From NCBI GenBank assembly GCA_015501585.1, contig JADNRY010000001.1, forward strand, positions 1,178,001-1,242,000: a DNA stretch of 64,000 nt, in the 5' to 3' direction. The position numbers were made by a program, and so were the translations under genes. The stretch comes from Rhodocollybia butyracea. Its lineage: Eukaryota > Basidiomycota > Agaricomycetes > Agaricales > Omphalotaceae. The notes under the pieces were generated by a model. That model was not told the origin of the DNA and did not search any database. It saw only the letters and a list, made by a program, of their open reading frames with translations. Numbering within the stretch: the stretch's first letter is position 1; the number at the start of each line of letters is the position of its first letter. Below, piece after piece: positions 31,950 through 43,963 of the stretch.

Positions 31950-34187
31950 ATCGAGCTATAGATTCAAGCGATGAGGTTGTGTTGGCCGTGGAAGAAGTTC
32001 AAGATGAGATCAAATAAACAAGGACTCAGCGCACACGTGATATACTCGTGTCCATGACTCATGAGGCGCACATGTACTCTTTCCGCCTCGCGATCGTCAG
32101 TCTCCGCCCTCTCCACCGAAAACACAAAGCGAAAGGTGTCTCTCCATAATCTGTAATATTGACCTAACTTGAAAACCCTTGTTCTCTAGTTTGTTAGTCC
32201 AGCCTTTCTGTCAGACCCAGTAAGTAATATACTACTGATGCTGGCAGCTGAAGCTAACATCCACTTGTGAAGGACTAGCGTAAGTCTAAGATAAGGAAAG
32301 AGGAATGTAAATGGACAGCGTCGAGTCGTTTAATTTTTATCGTGTCTACGAGCGATGTTCTCATCTTTTGTTAGTTGCGCTCATCTCCGAGTCACAATCT
32401 CCAGCAATCTCCCCCACTCGAAGTAGACCTTGCTTCAAAATTTAAACGCCACTGACCTCTCCATTGCTTATAAGTACTTGGTGTTTGGTGCTAGGGTCTC
32501 CTCAAATTTGTTTTCTCACTAGACCTTTACGTTGTGTTATGTATATCGGTGGTGTAACCAACATGGCCTCACTGAATTGGTTTTGGTGGTTTCGTGAATG
32601 ACGCTTCGGAAGAAGATACACACCGCAGCACACGCATACCCCGCTCTCACCGCAACTCGGCCCCAGTCTCACAGACAAAACACTCATTTATGAAGGGAAA
32701 ATTTTCTCCTATCGAAAAATAGATTATTATGAAAGTAGTAATATAATAATCATTGGCATGTTTACAGCGACAGTGTACGTGTGGTATAGTTCTGTTCAAA
32801 TATCTTGTCTCAGGTCTGTACACTTGCATTTCTCTTTGGCACTCGCCAGGTCTTATTATTTCCGCCCCCTAATTTTGCATCGCCCCAACCTTTCCTGACT
32901 TCTTTACGTCTCGTTCAATCAATCATTAATCATACGATCACCCTCGAGGCAGCCGCTTCCTCGGACGTTTTAACTAGGTGACTCCTGAGCAAATGATTTG
33001 CAGAGATGCGAGAAGATGTAGAAACTCCAGACACTCCATCGATGAAACTCTCCCCTACGTAACTCTCCCCTGAGCCCTGAATAGCAGAGTCCAGACCCTA
33101 GCCAAGACACGAACTACGGAAAGCCTACGCAAGAGGATGAAACAGGAAACAGCGGATGAAACCCAAGTTTTTGTTTTAAGAATTTAGCTTGCAGTGCCTT
33201 GAAGGCAGATTTCGTTTATCAATTTGGAATTTGATCTACTCTGGGGCCCCGACTGTTCCCAAGTGGGAGGACTACCCGGTTGGGTGGTCTACCCCCATCG
33301 GAGATTGGGGCATTTCTTGTTGAGTTTTAGAGTATATTTACAAAGAACTCTAGAATTTTTTGCTAAATGGAATCGACGCGACGCGCTCTAGGGATCGGCT
33401 TCCCGTAGTAGTTGTTCTCGCACAGGAACCTCAATACTAAACAGTCCACAAATTATACTATTACCTACTATTACTCGCACAATTCAGGTTAGGAAAAGTC
33501 AGCGCGTGACGCGAAAAATGATCCACATTCCGATTCATTCCGAAGCAATTCCATATTAGGAAAGACAAAGTTCTGTCAGCCAATCGAGGAGCTGCCGGTC
33601 GCGTCCCCCGATACTACAAAAAATATAGCGCATACAGTGCGAATTTGATATCTCCACAATTTCCTTGTTCGCCAAGTTATGTCACTATTATCGATACAGG
33701 AGTCAGGACGGGAAGCACTTAGCAAATTCCACTCGCAACCCTGCTTGTACCTAGGTGCCTCTTTCTCTACCGTAAAATTTTTGGGGCTCAGTTATGGCTT
33801 GTTGTGGTTTCAACGACGGCCAGCTGCGGGACTCCTTAGGCTCCTTGTTGTTGAGAGAACTTGAAGATAATTTTACATGGTGTGTATACTTATGTATATT
33901 ACTGTGGGTTGAAGCTAGACTGATGTGGAAGGAACATGTACAGCCTTCCTATCCTGGGTCCCGGAAATTTAGTTGTACCTGGCTAAATGTATTCACGAGT
34001 TCGGAGTGGCGGGAGAAAATGGAACAAATGGAGCGTTACAGTTGTTACCCCACAATTCTTTCGGGGTCCGTACCACATGATCCCTTCTAATCTTAACAGA
34101 TCGTCCTACGCGCCCATATACAGTATATAACATGACATACATTCAAGCTTTTCATTCCTGGCTTTTCTCTCTCGCCACTACTACAGC
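31950..34187. other. Divergent intergenic region SMC4 / MFS transporter
   Basis: About 2.2 kb with no supported gene. Open frames are short and lack exon structure. It must contain the promoters of both flanking, divergently transcribed genes. Confidence 0.55.
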
Positions 34188-36158
34188 ATGTCGATTTCCG
34201 CTGCGCTGTCCCATCTTCGGTACAATGCCACCCACAATTTGGTGCGTTCTTCTCCTCGACCTTTCCAGTAATCTTTTGACGAGCCTTTCCCCATCTAGAT
34301 ACCGAAGAGAGAACACACGGTCAAACAGAAATCGCTGTTAACGGCGTTGGGGGAAATAACTCTAATTCAATGGGCTCAATTCTGGGCTGGGTATGTATGG
34401 TCTTCGTCTTTAGACGTTCACATTCTTATACTGCTCATCCCAGCTGGCTCGCTTGGTCCTGCGATGCCATTGACTTTTTCTCCGTTTCTCTTTCAGTCAA
34501 CGCATTGTCCGCTCAATTCGGCAAGAGCACTACGAAGATTACCCAGGCTATCACCCTCACCCTTCTTCTGCGCTCAGCCGGTGCAGTCATCTTTGGAATC
34601 ATCTCTGATCGTTTCGGACGCAAGTATCCTCTCGTTATCAACCTACTCCTTGTTTGTGTCCTCGAACTCGGTTGCGGTTTTGTCCAAACGTATTCCCAAT
34701 TCTTGGCCGTACGTGCCTTGTTCGGTATTGGCATGGGAGGTATCTGGGGCTTGGCTGCTTCTATCGCCCTAGAAAACCTTCCAGTTGAGGCTCGTGGATT
34801 GGCTTCGGGAGTTATGCAACAAGGTTATGCCGTCGGATACCTCATCGCTGCAGTGATCGAGCTTTTCCTTGTTCCAGAGCAAAAACACTCATGGAGAGCA
34901 TTGTTCTGGTGTGCATCAGGGATTAGTTTCTTCGCTGCCTGCGTCATCTTGTGCTTGCCTGAGAGTGCAGTGTTCTTGAAAGCAAAAGAAGATGCTAGAA
35001 TTAGGGCGCAGAGATCAGGCTTGCCCACCGCCAGCGGAGCTGAAAAGTCTAGGATCTTCTTGAGGGAGACGGGTAAGATGCTCAAGGCTCATTGGATGTT
35101 GTGTTGCTACGCCGTCTTGTTGATGACAGGTACGTCCGGATCTTTAATTTCTGTGTTTTGTTAGCTCACCGTGCATTGAACCTGGACAGGCATGAACTTC
35201 CTCTCTCATGGGTCCCAGGTGAATACACTTTTTTTTTAATTCATCGATAGGGATTCATTTCGTTTTTAATATCTACCCATGACGTCTGATTGTTCGGCGT
35301 TGTCTCTCCATAATCCGCTAACAATGCATTCTTCCTACAGGATCTATTCCCTACATACATTGAAACCACGAAAGGATTCTCCACCCACGATGCGACCGTC
35401 ATGACTATTATCGGTAATTGTGGGGCCATCGCAGGAGGTGCTGTTGCTGGATGGGGTTCTCAATACATCGGGCGTCGGTTGACTATCATTCTCTGTGTTA
35501 TCCTCCTGGCTTGCTTTATTCCACTCTGGATTCTGCCCAATTCCTTTGCTGGATTGTCCGCAGGTGCCTTTTGCATTCAGTTCGGTGTCCAGGGTGCATG
35601 GGGTGTCGTGAGTAACATGTTCTCGTTATTTTCGCCATTTCTAATCATGATCTGCTTTTGCAGATTCCCATCCAACTCTCTGAAATGTCACCTCCGGCCT
35701 TCCGTGCTACTTTCCCTGGTGTCGGTGAGTATTGAATATGTTCTTGCTTGCCTTTACCGTTTCTGATCATCGAACACTTTACAGCATACCAAGTCGGTAA
35801 CATGGTCTCATCTGCCTCGTCACAAATTGAGGCGACTGGTGGTAGCCACTTGAAGACAACAGTCGCTGTCCCGGTTAGCGCTCAATTCCCAACTGGCGAA
35901 AAGGTGGTACCAGATTATGCGACCGTACAAGGTATCCTTATCGGATGTGTCGCTGCTTTCGTCCTCGTTGTCACACTCTTTGGACCCGAGAAGCACGGAC
36001 GCCAATTTGAGAAGCATCGGGCTGCATTTGAGGAAGGAGGGGGAGACGACGATGCAGAGATGGATGTAGATGTCGATGAGGACAGGCGTTCACCAAGTGA
36101 TGCTGATAGGGATAGTAGTGATGAGAAAGGCAAAGAAGAAATGATCGAAAAGGCATAA
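34188..36158 (+). CDS. JEN-type monocarboxylate:H+ symporter (MFS)
   Basis: A plasma-membrane transporter of the major facilitator superfamily. Start ATG 34188 gives MSISAALSHLRYN, then an intron (34242-34298) and a second one (34391-34443); both joins keep phase. Motifs are WLAWSCDAIDFFSVSLSV (TM1), ISDRFGRK (MFS loop 2-3 motif), GIGMGGIWGLAASIALE, and NFLSHGSQDLFPT split by an intron between Q and D. The last fits the JEN family signature NXX(S/T)HX(S/T)QDXXXT exactly, so lactate, pyruvate or acetate uptake is likely. A further block reads [32 protein letters not shown]. The C-terminal tail is acidic (DVDVDEDRR). The frame is clean throughout. The exact substrate cannot be read from sequence. 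Confidence 0.9.
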
Positions 36159-36322
36159 TCTAGTCAAGTACAGATCTATCCATGATTTTTACGATATATA
36201 TTCGTTCGATGTACTTTTTACCATTCAGTTCGTTTGAATATAGTGATGCACATATTACATTGAACGTATAATGACTGTCTACTTTTTTGCACCAGTCAAA
36301 TCCTCAACGAAAGGTAGGGCTT

Positions 36323-37201
36323 TTAAACCGTGCCAGACTCAGTAATCTTCACATTCGAACTAGGTGAGCCAGAGGGTGATCCTACTGCTTCAATCTTCTT
36401 GACAACATCCATACCTTCGACAACTTCGCCGAAGACTACGTGCTTTCCATCCAACTGATGGATGCGTCAGTTACTTATCTTACGCAAGAAAGAGCTGCGG
36501 AACTCACCCAGCTTGTGACAACGGTCGTGATGAAGAACTGAGATCTAGAACACAGTCATTACCGAGAAGAGCAAAGTTGAACGGAGGCGCTCACCCGTTG
36601 GTGTTGGCTCCAGCATTAGCCATTGAAAGAAGACCGGGTTTTGTATGACGGAGCTGGAAGTTTTCATCTGGGAAGGTTTATTTAATATGATATAACTTAT
36701 CACGCAAATGAAGTCGCTCTCACCGGCAAACTTGTTTCCATAAATCGACTTTCCGCCTGTACCATTGTGGTTGGTAAAGTCACCACCTTGCAACATAAAC
36801 TGTGAAGTAAAGTAGACGTGGGTTATGAAGAGCCAGACAAGTTGGTCGCGAAACCAGCCTTACCTGAGGAATAATTCGGTGGAACGAAGAACCAGCGTAA
36901 CCAAAACCGTTTTGGCCCGTGGCAAGTTCGCGGAAGTTGCGGGCAGTTTTAGGGACGACGTCGTCGTATAACTTGAAGACTATCCGTTCAGCGGGTTTGC
37001 CCTGGATTGATACATTGAACTGGGAAGCAAGCGAATTATTAGTTTTCTTCGGGTGTTTCTCGAAATGGCTTATCAACACACGAAAACATTCGGACTGTAT
37101 TCACCAAGGATTATCGTCAGTTTCGGTTTACGGAAAGGTTATGAAGAGGCGAACGTTGCTCCTGTAGCAGCAGTTGTGAACTTTCGAAGAAAAGAAGCCA
37201 T
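36323..37201 (-). CDS. Cyclophilin-type peptidyl-prolyl isomerase
   Basis: A small isomerase of the cyclophilin A class that catalyses cis-trans isomerisation at proline. Conserved blocks in order are [48 protein letters not shown] (active-site FHR), [33 protein letters not shown], and [13 protein letters not shown] with the Trp linked to cyclosporin binding. It ends KITESGTV at TAA 36323-36325. Several short introns interrupt it. The 5' end is uncertain: the conserved domain begins near 37020, and the only good upstream ATG (37199-37201) reads [20 protein letters not shown], a plausible mitochondrial presequence, which is out of phase with the next exon unless one base is missing. A cytosolic form with a tiny first exon is the alternative. 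Confidence 0.85.
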
Positions 37202-39465
37202 TTGGGGTAATGAAAAAAAAGTGTACAGGTAAATGGGCGCCTGTTTTATATCTGAGCGCCTGTTTATATAATCGCCTGTCTCAAATGCAAAATCGGATGT
37301 CTACGTCGATTAAAACTATAATCGAGTAGCGCCGGCAAGCGGCAAGGCCCGCTACCTCCAATCGCAGTCTGCAAATTCTTGAAGTGTGATTTATTGTATT
37401 TGTATAAGAATAGCAGAAGAAGTATAGTAACTGACTAGAGACACCAGTAATAGGCAATAATTACAACATAGCGAAGAACGGTACCTAGATGGGTACAATT
37501 CGCTTGAGCTTGGCTCGAGCCCAAGAATCTGCAAACTGAGATCCAAGAACTATGTCCACCCCTGGAGGACATTCACACAGAGTAAAAGGTAGAGACGTCG
37601 TGAACACGTTGTAAGCCGTAGAGTAGGTAACGCGTAAGAACGTCGAAGGCGACGGAAAGGGCAAGCCGTTGCCTCGAAATAGTGAATATGATATAAAAGA
37701 AACTAGGATTTTGACTATCCTGATAGACGTTGGGGTTGCGGAAAGAATGGCCACCTACATCGAACGAAAATACCATTGTTGAAGCAAAGAAACAAATACA
37801 AAGTTGAACGATTAGTGGCTACCATGGGCTTGCAGGCAATCGAGAGACGCCGATGGGCCGAAACATCGAATTTAACTGAATATATTACTGACCAAGATTG
37901 TGTATAGATGAGCCAATGATGGTGTAGGAACGTAAGACAGCCGAGCGGCGCCATGTGGCTACCCAGAGTAAGAACAGATTTCGAAGATCCCTGCCAAAAA
38001 TGATAAATTTGAGTCCTACCAAGACCCTCTACCTAAAGGTAGCGGGAATTATTTTTATCCCAGAGAATCGCGGTAATATCCTTCCGCTTTCTTCCGTTTC
38101 CCAACGCTGGACAAGGAAGAAGGAAGTAAGGAAGGAAGTTTATTCCACCCGGGCGTAAACGCCGACTCCATTAGCATAAACTGACGCAGTGGTTCGTGCG
38201 TTTTCCTAAAATAAAGGAAACTAGCTTCATATCCCTCAAGTAGATTCCACGGGTCAATACGGTACGTATCTTGTCTTGTATCTTGTACTACCCAAGGTTA
38301 ATCTTACCGAGTTTAGCAGAAGTTGAAGACAGACTTTACACACATGTCCACACGTCAAATGGTATGTACTGCAAGCCTGCTCTTCGTCATCACTCTTTCC
38401 AGGAAGAGCCAAAGGCTATGCTATAAACCTGATAAAATATGCACTCGAATGCCAACCGGGCTATTTACAAAATTTATGCCTCCGAATTTGGTCGATGCGT
38501 TGATCTGTTGTTCAACAATATACTACCGCTTTGTCTTAAATCTTTCCCTTCCAGAGTCGATGAGGAACGAGTAGAAACCGGGGAGGACAATGCTGAAAGG
38601 ATAGAAGATGAAGACGAACCGATCGATAGTGCTGTCAAGCATGTTGTGCCGGGAAGCCAAGGTGTGAACTCTTGCCAGAGTGGAGGAGAAGGCGGGTTGT
38701 TGGGTTCATGGGAGTTTCTAATATCTACAGTATTATGCTGCCGTGGGGACCGGTTGTTTCCTTTATGGAACCACTTGCGGCCTTGCGGTTACATTTTGGG
38801 CCGAACTCTAATCCTGATCCTAATACCGTTCTACGGTAAGTAGGCGCCTTATAAGTTATCTGAGTGCTTTCACATGTGTTACTAATATTATACGGAATAG
38901 TATACCCTTGTCCAGGAACTTGCCAGGAACATAAACGTTCCGCGATGGACTTAAATCTTCCCTTTGAAGCACCCCCCGGACATCGTAGAAGAACAAATCC
39001 CCAAAGCTGGACTTAGAGTGCCGGGGCCCAGGATATTTCTTTCTCGTGGTGTATGTTCTTCTCTTGATTCTTGATTTGTTCCTGGAACTGAATCATGTGC
39101 GAGACTTTCCCCTACTATGTATCTATCATGTACTAGAGATTGGGATGCGTTCTTAAGTCAGGGTTCCATGTCTCATGTGGTGTACATACTAGCGTTGATT
39201 GAAATAGATTTTGGCAGGCCCAGATTGTTTGTGCGCTCAATTCCACCTTAAGCAAACCTTAAGTTAGGCGCTCCCGAGTCCCCATTACAAACTACAAACA
39301 AACTACCTTCCTCTTGACATCTGAGCCAGTCGCGTGCCACATGAGACTGCGCATGTGTCACTATTTTGCTTTCGATCTGCCCTCGTGGTTCCGATTCTTG
39401 TCGTCTCCCTATCATGATTTTTCCCACTATTTATCCAATCCTGGCCCCTGGGTAAAAGTGGATAA
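37202..39465. other. Low-gene stretch between cyclophilin and the repeat pair
   Basis: No gene is well supported. A minus-strand set of frames (37485-37954) could be a small spliced protein ending ECPPGVDIVLGSQFADSW. A plus-strand frame of 134 codons (38439-38843) has no domain. Both are listed or discussed as weak. Confidence 0.45.
37485..37954 (-). CDS. Possible small spliced hypothetical protein
   Basis: Minus-strand frames can be linked by short GT-AG introns from MAPLGCLTFLHHHW (37954) through GGHSFRNPNVYQDSQ to a last exon ending VLGSQFADSWARAKLKRIVPI at the stop near 37485. The ending loosely recalls the LGxDW-type ends of small mushroom proteins and retropepsin remnants, but no domain is certain. 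Exon borders are guesses. Confidence 0.3.
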
Positions 39466-39922
39466 TTACGAGTCCTGAATGTAATGAAGGCTCGTCCTTA
39501 TGGCCGGTTTTGCGTGGGAATTTCTTCCCGATTAGGGCTGATCTTGCCCAAATTTGGAAGAATCGTTTCCCCATATTTAGAAATGTCAAAGCACTTGGCA
39601 TGTGACTTTCTGATGTACCCACTGTATATCCCATGTTACCCAAAACTTTGCTGCATCTACCTTTTTACTCTTAAACTTCTTGCATCAAATGCCGTTGTGG
39701 TTGCACCTCTAATGCGTGGATTATCAGTGCTGTACATTCTTTTCACCACACGGCATTTATCCATCTTAATAAACTTTACTTCCATTTTTGTAGCCCCCGC
39801 ACTTACTTCCTCGGTTTTTCACATTTTGTTGGCAGTTGTTGCAGTGCACGATTCATAACTAGTGTCTTGCAGGACTCGTACCTGCCACGCGCTTGGCGCA
39901 GTGGCCCACACTCGCAAGTACA
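39466..39922. repeat. Dispersed repeat, short copy
   Basis: It begins TACGAGTCCTGAATGTAATG and ends with GGACTCGTACCTGCCACGCG plus GCCCACACTCGCAAGT. The first 75 bp and last about 130 bp match 39936-41587. TACGAGTCCTG at the start is the inverse complement of CAGGACTCGTA near the end. It appears to be an internally deleted version of the longer copy. Confidence 0.75.
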
Positions 39923-39935
39923 TACTACTTATGTT

Positions 39936-41587
39936 ACGAGTCCTGAATGTAATGAAGGCTCGTCCTTATGGCCGGTTTCGCGTGGGAATTTCGTCCCAAT
40001 TGGTTTTGATGGCGTCCAAATTAATTGGATTTAAAAATATGATGTTTATAAAAATCTAATCAACGAGGTAAGTGGTCTAAGCCTACTACCCAATTCCTCA
40101 CTCACCGATGGTCAGTGTACGCTCCGCGCGCCTCAGACCCCGCTCTCCTTTCCATCGGTTCGAACTAGTGCTCCGGCACTCGGATATTCTCTATCCCTTC
40201 CGGCTCCGGCCCTTTCTGCTATTTCTCCTGACCCCTGTCTATCAATCATGTACTTATAAACCTGAGGGCCGCAGTAGACTTGCAAGTTTTCCTCCCTGTC
40301 TAACTTGCCTGCGAGTCCTCAGGTATTACTTTCTACTTTTCAAGTTTTCCTTATATTTCTAACTAGCCTGCGAACTATACAGTGATAATATCTACACTAG
40401 CCGTTTTGTCTTTTGCGCTACCCGCCCTCCTACACCCTTTTCTTTAAACATGTATTCTGTACTACCTAGCTCCGTGCTAATCTACTCTATTCAGGGAGTT
40501 GTCGCTGTCTTCAGGACAACTCCCGTGTTCGCCTAACCACACGTTAACTTCAACGGCAAACAAAACGGCGCCTTGTTGATTAGGCAGAATCGTTTCGCCT
40601 TATTTGGGATGTCAAAGCGCCTGTCATGTGATTTTGTGAATTTACCTTCAGCGCTCAACAACAAGTTCAACGCTTCTCACTGAACTTTTCGCAGCTCCCA
40701 GTTGCCTGTTATTCCTTGTTGCGCCACTTACTCTCTTTATTCGCGTCCTACCGCTTACTGAATGGCAGTGCGACCACATTTACCCAGCACATCAATGCAT
40801 CTGACTGATACCGAACCATCCTCTTGACATTTTTTCCTGCATTAAACGCCGCTGCAGTTCTGTCTCTTACATGCACATGCAAATTCTCAGTGCAGTGGAT
40901 TCTTTTTTGCCACACAGTGTTTATATATATCTCATTACTTCCTGTTTTGTACCCCCGCACTTTACTTCTACGGGTTTTTACTTTTTGTCGGCAGCGGTTG
41001 AAGTGCATGCGCTGCCTCTTTTGGTGTATTTAAAAGTTCCATCAACAACTTCGATATTTACTGCCCTTTCTAACCTCAGACAAAATGCCTTCCTTTACTT
41101 CTTGTGAGTGTATTTGGGTATCCCTCGCATTCCTCGCACTGATTTTTCTTCCATAGTGCCTACCGAGCTCACCACCAAAATTTTGCGAATTTATGTCACT
41201 TTCTACATCGATCCTTCATTTGACATCACTCGTGTTCCATTGAATGATAGCAGCACCCTCGAACTTCAGCCTCTTTCCAACCGAAAAGAGCTCCTTTCCA
41301 TGCTTACAGTTTGCCGGACATTCGCTGCTGTGTTGCCTCCGCTTATATTCCAGCGGGTCAATATCTTTTCAACCAGAGCAGTTGCCAGCTTCCATTGGGC
41401 TGTTCGTTCTCGCTTGGGAGAGTGTATTGGATAATATGAGTATCAGAAATGTTAATATGTTATTGGGCCCAGGCACGTACTTACCTTCTGCTGCGATGTA
41501 CTGCAGAGTGTTGTCTGCATTTCATACCTAGTCTCTTCCAGGACTCGTACCTGCCACGCGCTTGCGCGATGGCCCACACTCGCAAGT
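39936..41587. repeat. Dispersed repeat, long copy carrying an F-box-like fragment
   Basis: Same left end (TACGAGTCCTGAATGTAATG) and right end (AGGACTCGTACCTGCCACG, then GCCCACACTCGCAAGT) as the short copy just upstream. Between them it also shares diverged stretches near 40890-41010 with 39720-39850. It contains the F-box-like ORF. The class is unknown; it could be a DNA-transposon-like or gene-capturing repeat. Confidence 0.65.
41108..41434 (+). CDS. F-box-like protein fragment
   Basis: An open frame of about 108 codons. The stretch from VPTELTTKILRIYV through LLSMLTVCRTFAAVLPPLIFQRVNIFS follows the F-box pattern LPxEL...ILR...L..VC+.......+F seen in large mushroom F-box families. No downstream leucine-rich part is found before the stop at 41434, so it is truncated or a pseudogene. 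An upstream exon near 41050-41100 is possible. F-box proteins recruit substrates to SCF ubiquitin ligases; the function of this fragment is doubtful. Confidence 0.45.
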   Translation: MYLGIPRIPRTDFSSIVPTELTTKILRIYVTFYIDPSFDITRVPLNDSSTLELQPLSNRKELLSMLTVCRTFAAVLPPLIFQRVNIFSTRAVASFHWAVRSRLGECIG

Positions 41588-41645
41588 CAGGTTCTTCATC
41601 TTGAACTGAAGAGATCATGGTGTTCTTCTTCTGCTACCGTTCAAC

Positions 41646-41654
41646 TATATAAGG
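41646..41654 (+). promoter_or_regulatory. Probable TATA box of the P450 gene
   Basis: TATATAAGG about 45 bp before the P450 start codon. Confidence 0.45.
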
Positions 41655-41694
41655 TGGAAATTTATCTCATGGTAGCAAGTTACCTTTGTTGATC

Positions 41695-43963
41695 ATGGAC
41701 GCTGCTTCAGCCCCATTGTTGGCCTTGTCTGGAATTGCACTGGCTTTTACATTCGCTCTGCTACATTTCTATCCACGTCACCGTCATGATTCCTTTGCAT
41801 TGTCCTATCCTCCAGGTCCCAAATCTCCAAGCATGCCAAGTCTTGACGCCTGGGTCCAATACCAAGAGTGGGGGAGAGAATATGGTTGTTTAGGTCCAGT
41901 TGCTGATGTCAATTCACGAAATACTGATACTCGGTATAATATCCTTACAGGAGATCTCGTCTACATTCGGGAACATAACATGCTCATTATCAATGATGTC
42001 CATGCTGCCATAGATTTGCTAGATAAACGCGCTCGAATTTACTCGGATCGAGCTAGCACCCACTCAATCCAACTGTGAGTCTGTATCCTGATCGTCAACT
42101 TTTCGAGTCACTAAATATGTTGTTGTTTTGCAAGGTGCGGGGCAGACACTTTAATTCCCCTACAGGTGCACACCCTGACTCAAAATCTATCTTCCAATTG
42201 ATACTGATCTACCCTTTGTTTTATGCCAACTCATTTGCAGAGATACTCGGACCGATGGCGGAGAAACAGGAGGCTATTTCAGCAAAATTTTCGTCAATCT
42301 GCCAGCAGTCGTTTTTATCCGGCCCAATACATGAAAATCCATCAATTTTTGCGTAGAATGACGGCTGTCCCAGAAGAATTCATGCAACACACAATGTCGT
42401 ATGTATCACTTGCCTATCTACCAGTAGCAGCATAGCTCAATATGTACTGTTTTTCACAAGACTCTCTCAAGGTCTCATATTTGCTTCGTTATATGGAATA
42501 GACTTCGGTTCTGAAGATCCTCTTTCACGGAAGGCCGTAGAGCTTGTCGAATTAGTGGGGAAAGCAATGTTACAGCCTTTTCCTATCATTGAACAATTTC
42601 CATGGCTGCGCTTCATGCCTTCTTGGTTCCCTGGATTTGGGTTTCAAGAGATAGCAAACAAATGTGTACAGTGTATCAAGGAGGTGGACACCATCCCATT
42701 TGACAAAGCAGTAAATAACTTGGTAATGCTATCTTCAAGCTGTTTTTCCTTTCTAATTCCTTGTGATCCAGAAAATGGGCACTAGTACTTCCCTTATTGC
42801 TGAACTGGCTCTTGAGAGTGAAGGAAAACCTGCGGAGATTGAGATGATCAAGGCAATGGGCACCATTAGCTTTATAGGTAAAGCTTTTCCTTGCAATCAT
42901 GTTTTTTCAATCCTGAACAGAATAATATTTCCACTCAGCCGGGGGGGATACGGTATGTCCTACTGAAATAACTCACCGTGTGTGTATAAATCATCGTATG
43001 AAATCAACAGACGATGTCTTCCATCAGCTCCTTTCTCCTTGCCATGACTCAACATCCTGATGTTCAGTCCAAAGCGCGAGCCGAAATTGACCGCGTTATT
43101 GGAAGAGATCGACTACCTACCTTTGAGGACCGAAGTTCTCTTCCTTATGTTGAGTCCATATATCGGGAAGTAATGCGAATGCATCCGCCTGTCCCTCTTG
43201 GTACGAAATTCCTTTCCATCGGAACATGTTTTTTGAAATATTCCGTGTACCTATGATAGGGCTTTTTCACCTTTCCACCGAAGATGACTTTTACAGAGGT
43301 TACCATATTCCTAAAGGTGTGCCGACTATTCAGCCATTCGATTGGTAGTATTGATCTTGTTACCATTTTATTTAGGATGTACCGTTGTCGCCAATATCTG
43401 GTGAGATCGTGTCCTCTTTCTGTGAAGCTCTGAGGGGAACTTTTTTTGCCGTTCTTAGGGCTATGAATCGAGACCCTAATACGTATCCAGAGCCTGATAA
43501 ATTCATTCCAGAGCGCTTTCTGGACTCTCCAAGTGGACCATTTATGCATATCAACAGTGTCAACGCTTTCGGATTCGGTCGTAGGTTTGTTGATTTGGGG
43601 TTTTTTGTCAAATGATAGTTTCCCCTAATATTATTGTTTTCTTGTAGAGTTTGTGCGGGCCGTCACATGGCTGAAAACACCGTTTGGCTTACTATTGCGT
43701 CTGTCTTGGCTACACTTGATCTACGCAAAACCCACGACAATGAAGGTAATGAAGTAGCTATCCCGGGAGAGTTTACCAGGCACTTTTTCCGGTACGTGCG
43801 TTCTTGAGACTGTATTCCTCGAATCTCTGTTGATCTTCGATGCAAAATATTTGACTTATTTCAAAGTCATCCCATGCCATACCGATCTTCCATCACGCCT
43901 CGCGACCTTCAAGCACAAGAGTTGATTTCGGCAACAGATGCGGTATATTCAGAGTTCAAGTAG
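41695..43963 (+). CDS. Cytochrome P450 monooxygenase
   Basis: A membrane-anchored haem-thiolate oxygenase with about 9 introns. Start ATG 41695 gives MDAASAPLLALSGIALAFTF, an N-terminal ER anchor, then the proline hinge YPPGPKSPSMP. The C-helix WRRNRR is present. The I-helix reads AGGDTTMSS across two introns (42884-42940 and 42954-43011). The K-helix ExxR is REVMRMHPPVPLG, the PERF motif is FIPERF, and the haem loop FGFGRRVCAGRH is split by an intron and complete (Cys ligand present). It ends SATDAVYSEFK before TAG 43961-43963. All joins keep phase, so the gene looks intact. Family and substrate are not assigned; similar fungal P450s act on secondary metabolites or xenobiotics. Confidence 0.9.

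Noticed and set aside
38439..38843. 134-codon plus-strand ORF
   Set aside because: No recognisable domain and a composition like random sequence; no supporting exon structure.
39860..39925. tRNA gene on the minus strand (GCAGG-TACGAGT-CCTGC looks like a T-arm)
   Set aside because: No matching acceptor stem or anticodon arm can be placed, and the motif is part of a dispersed repeat.
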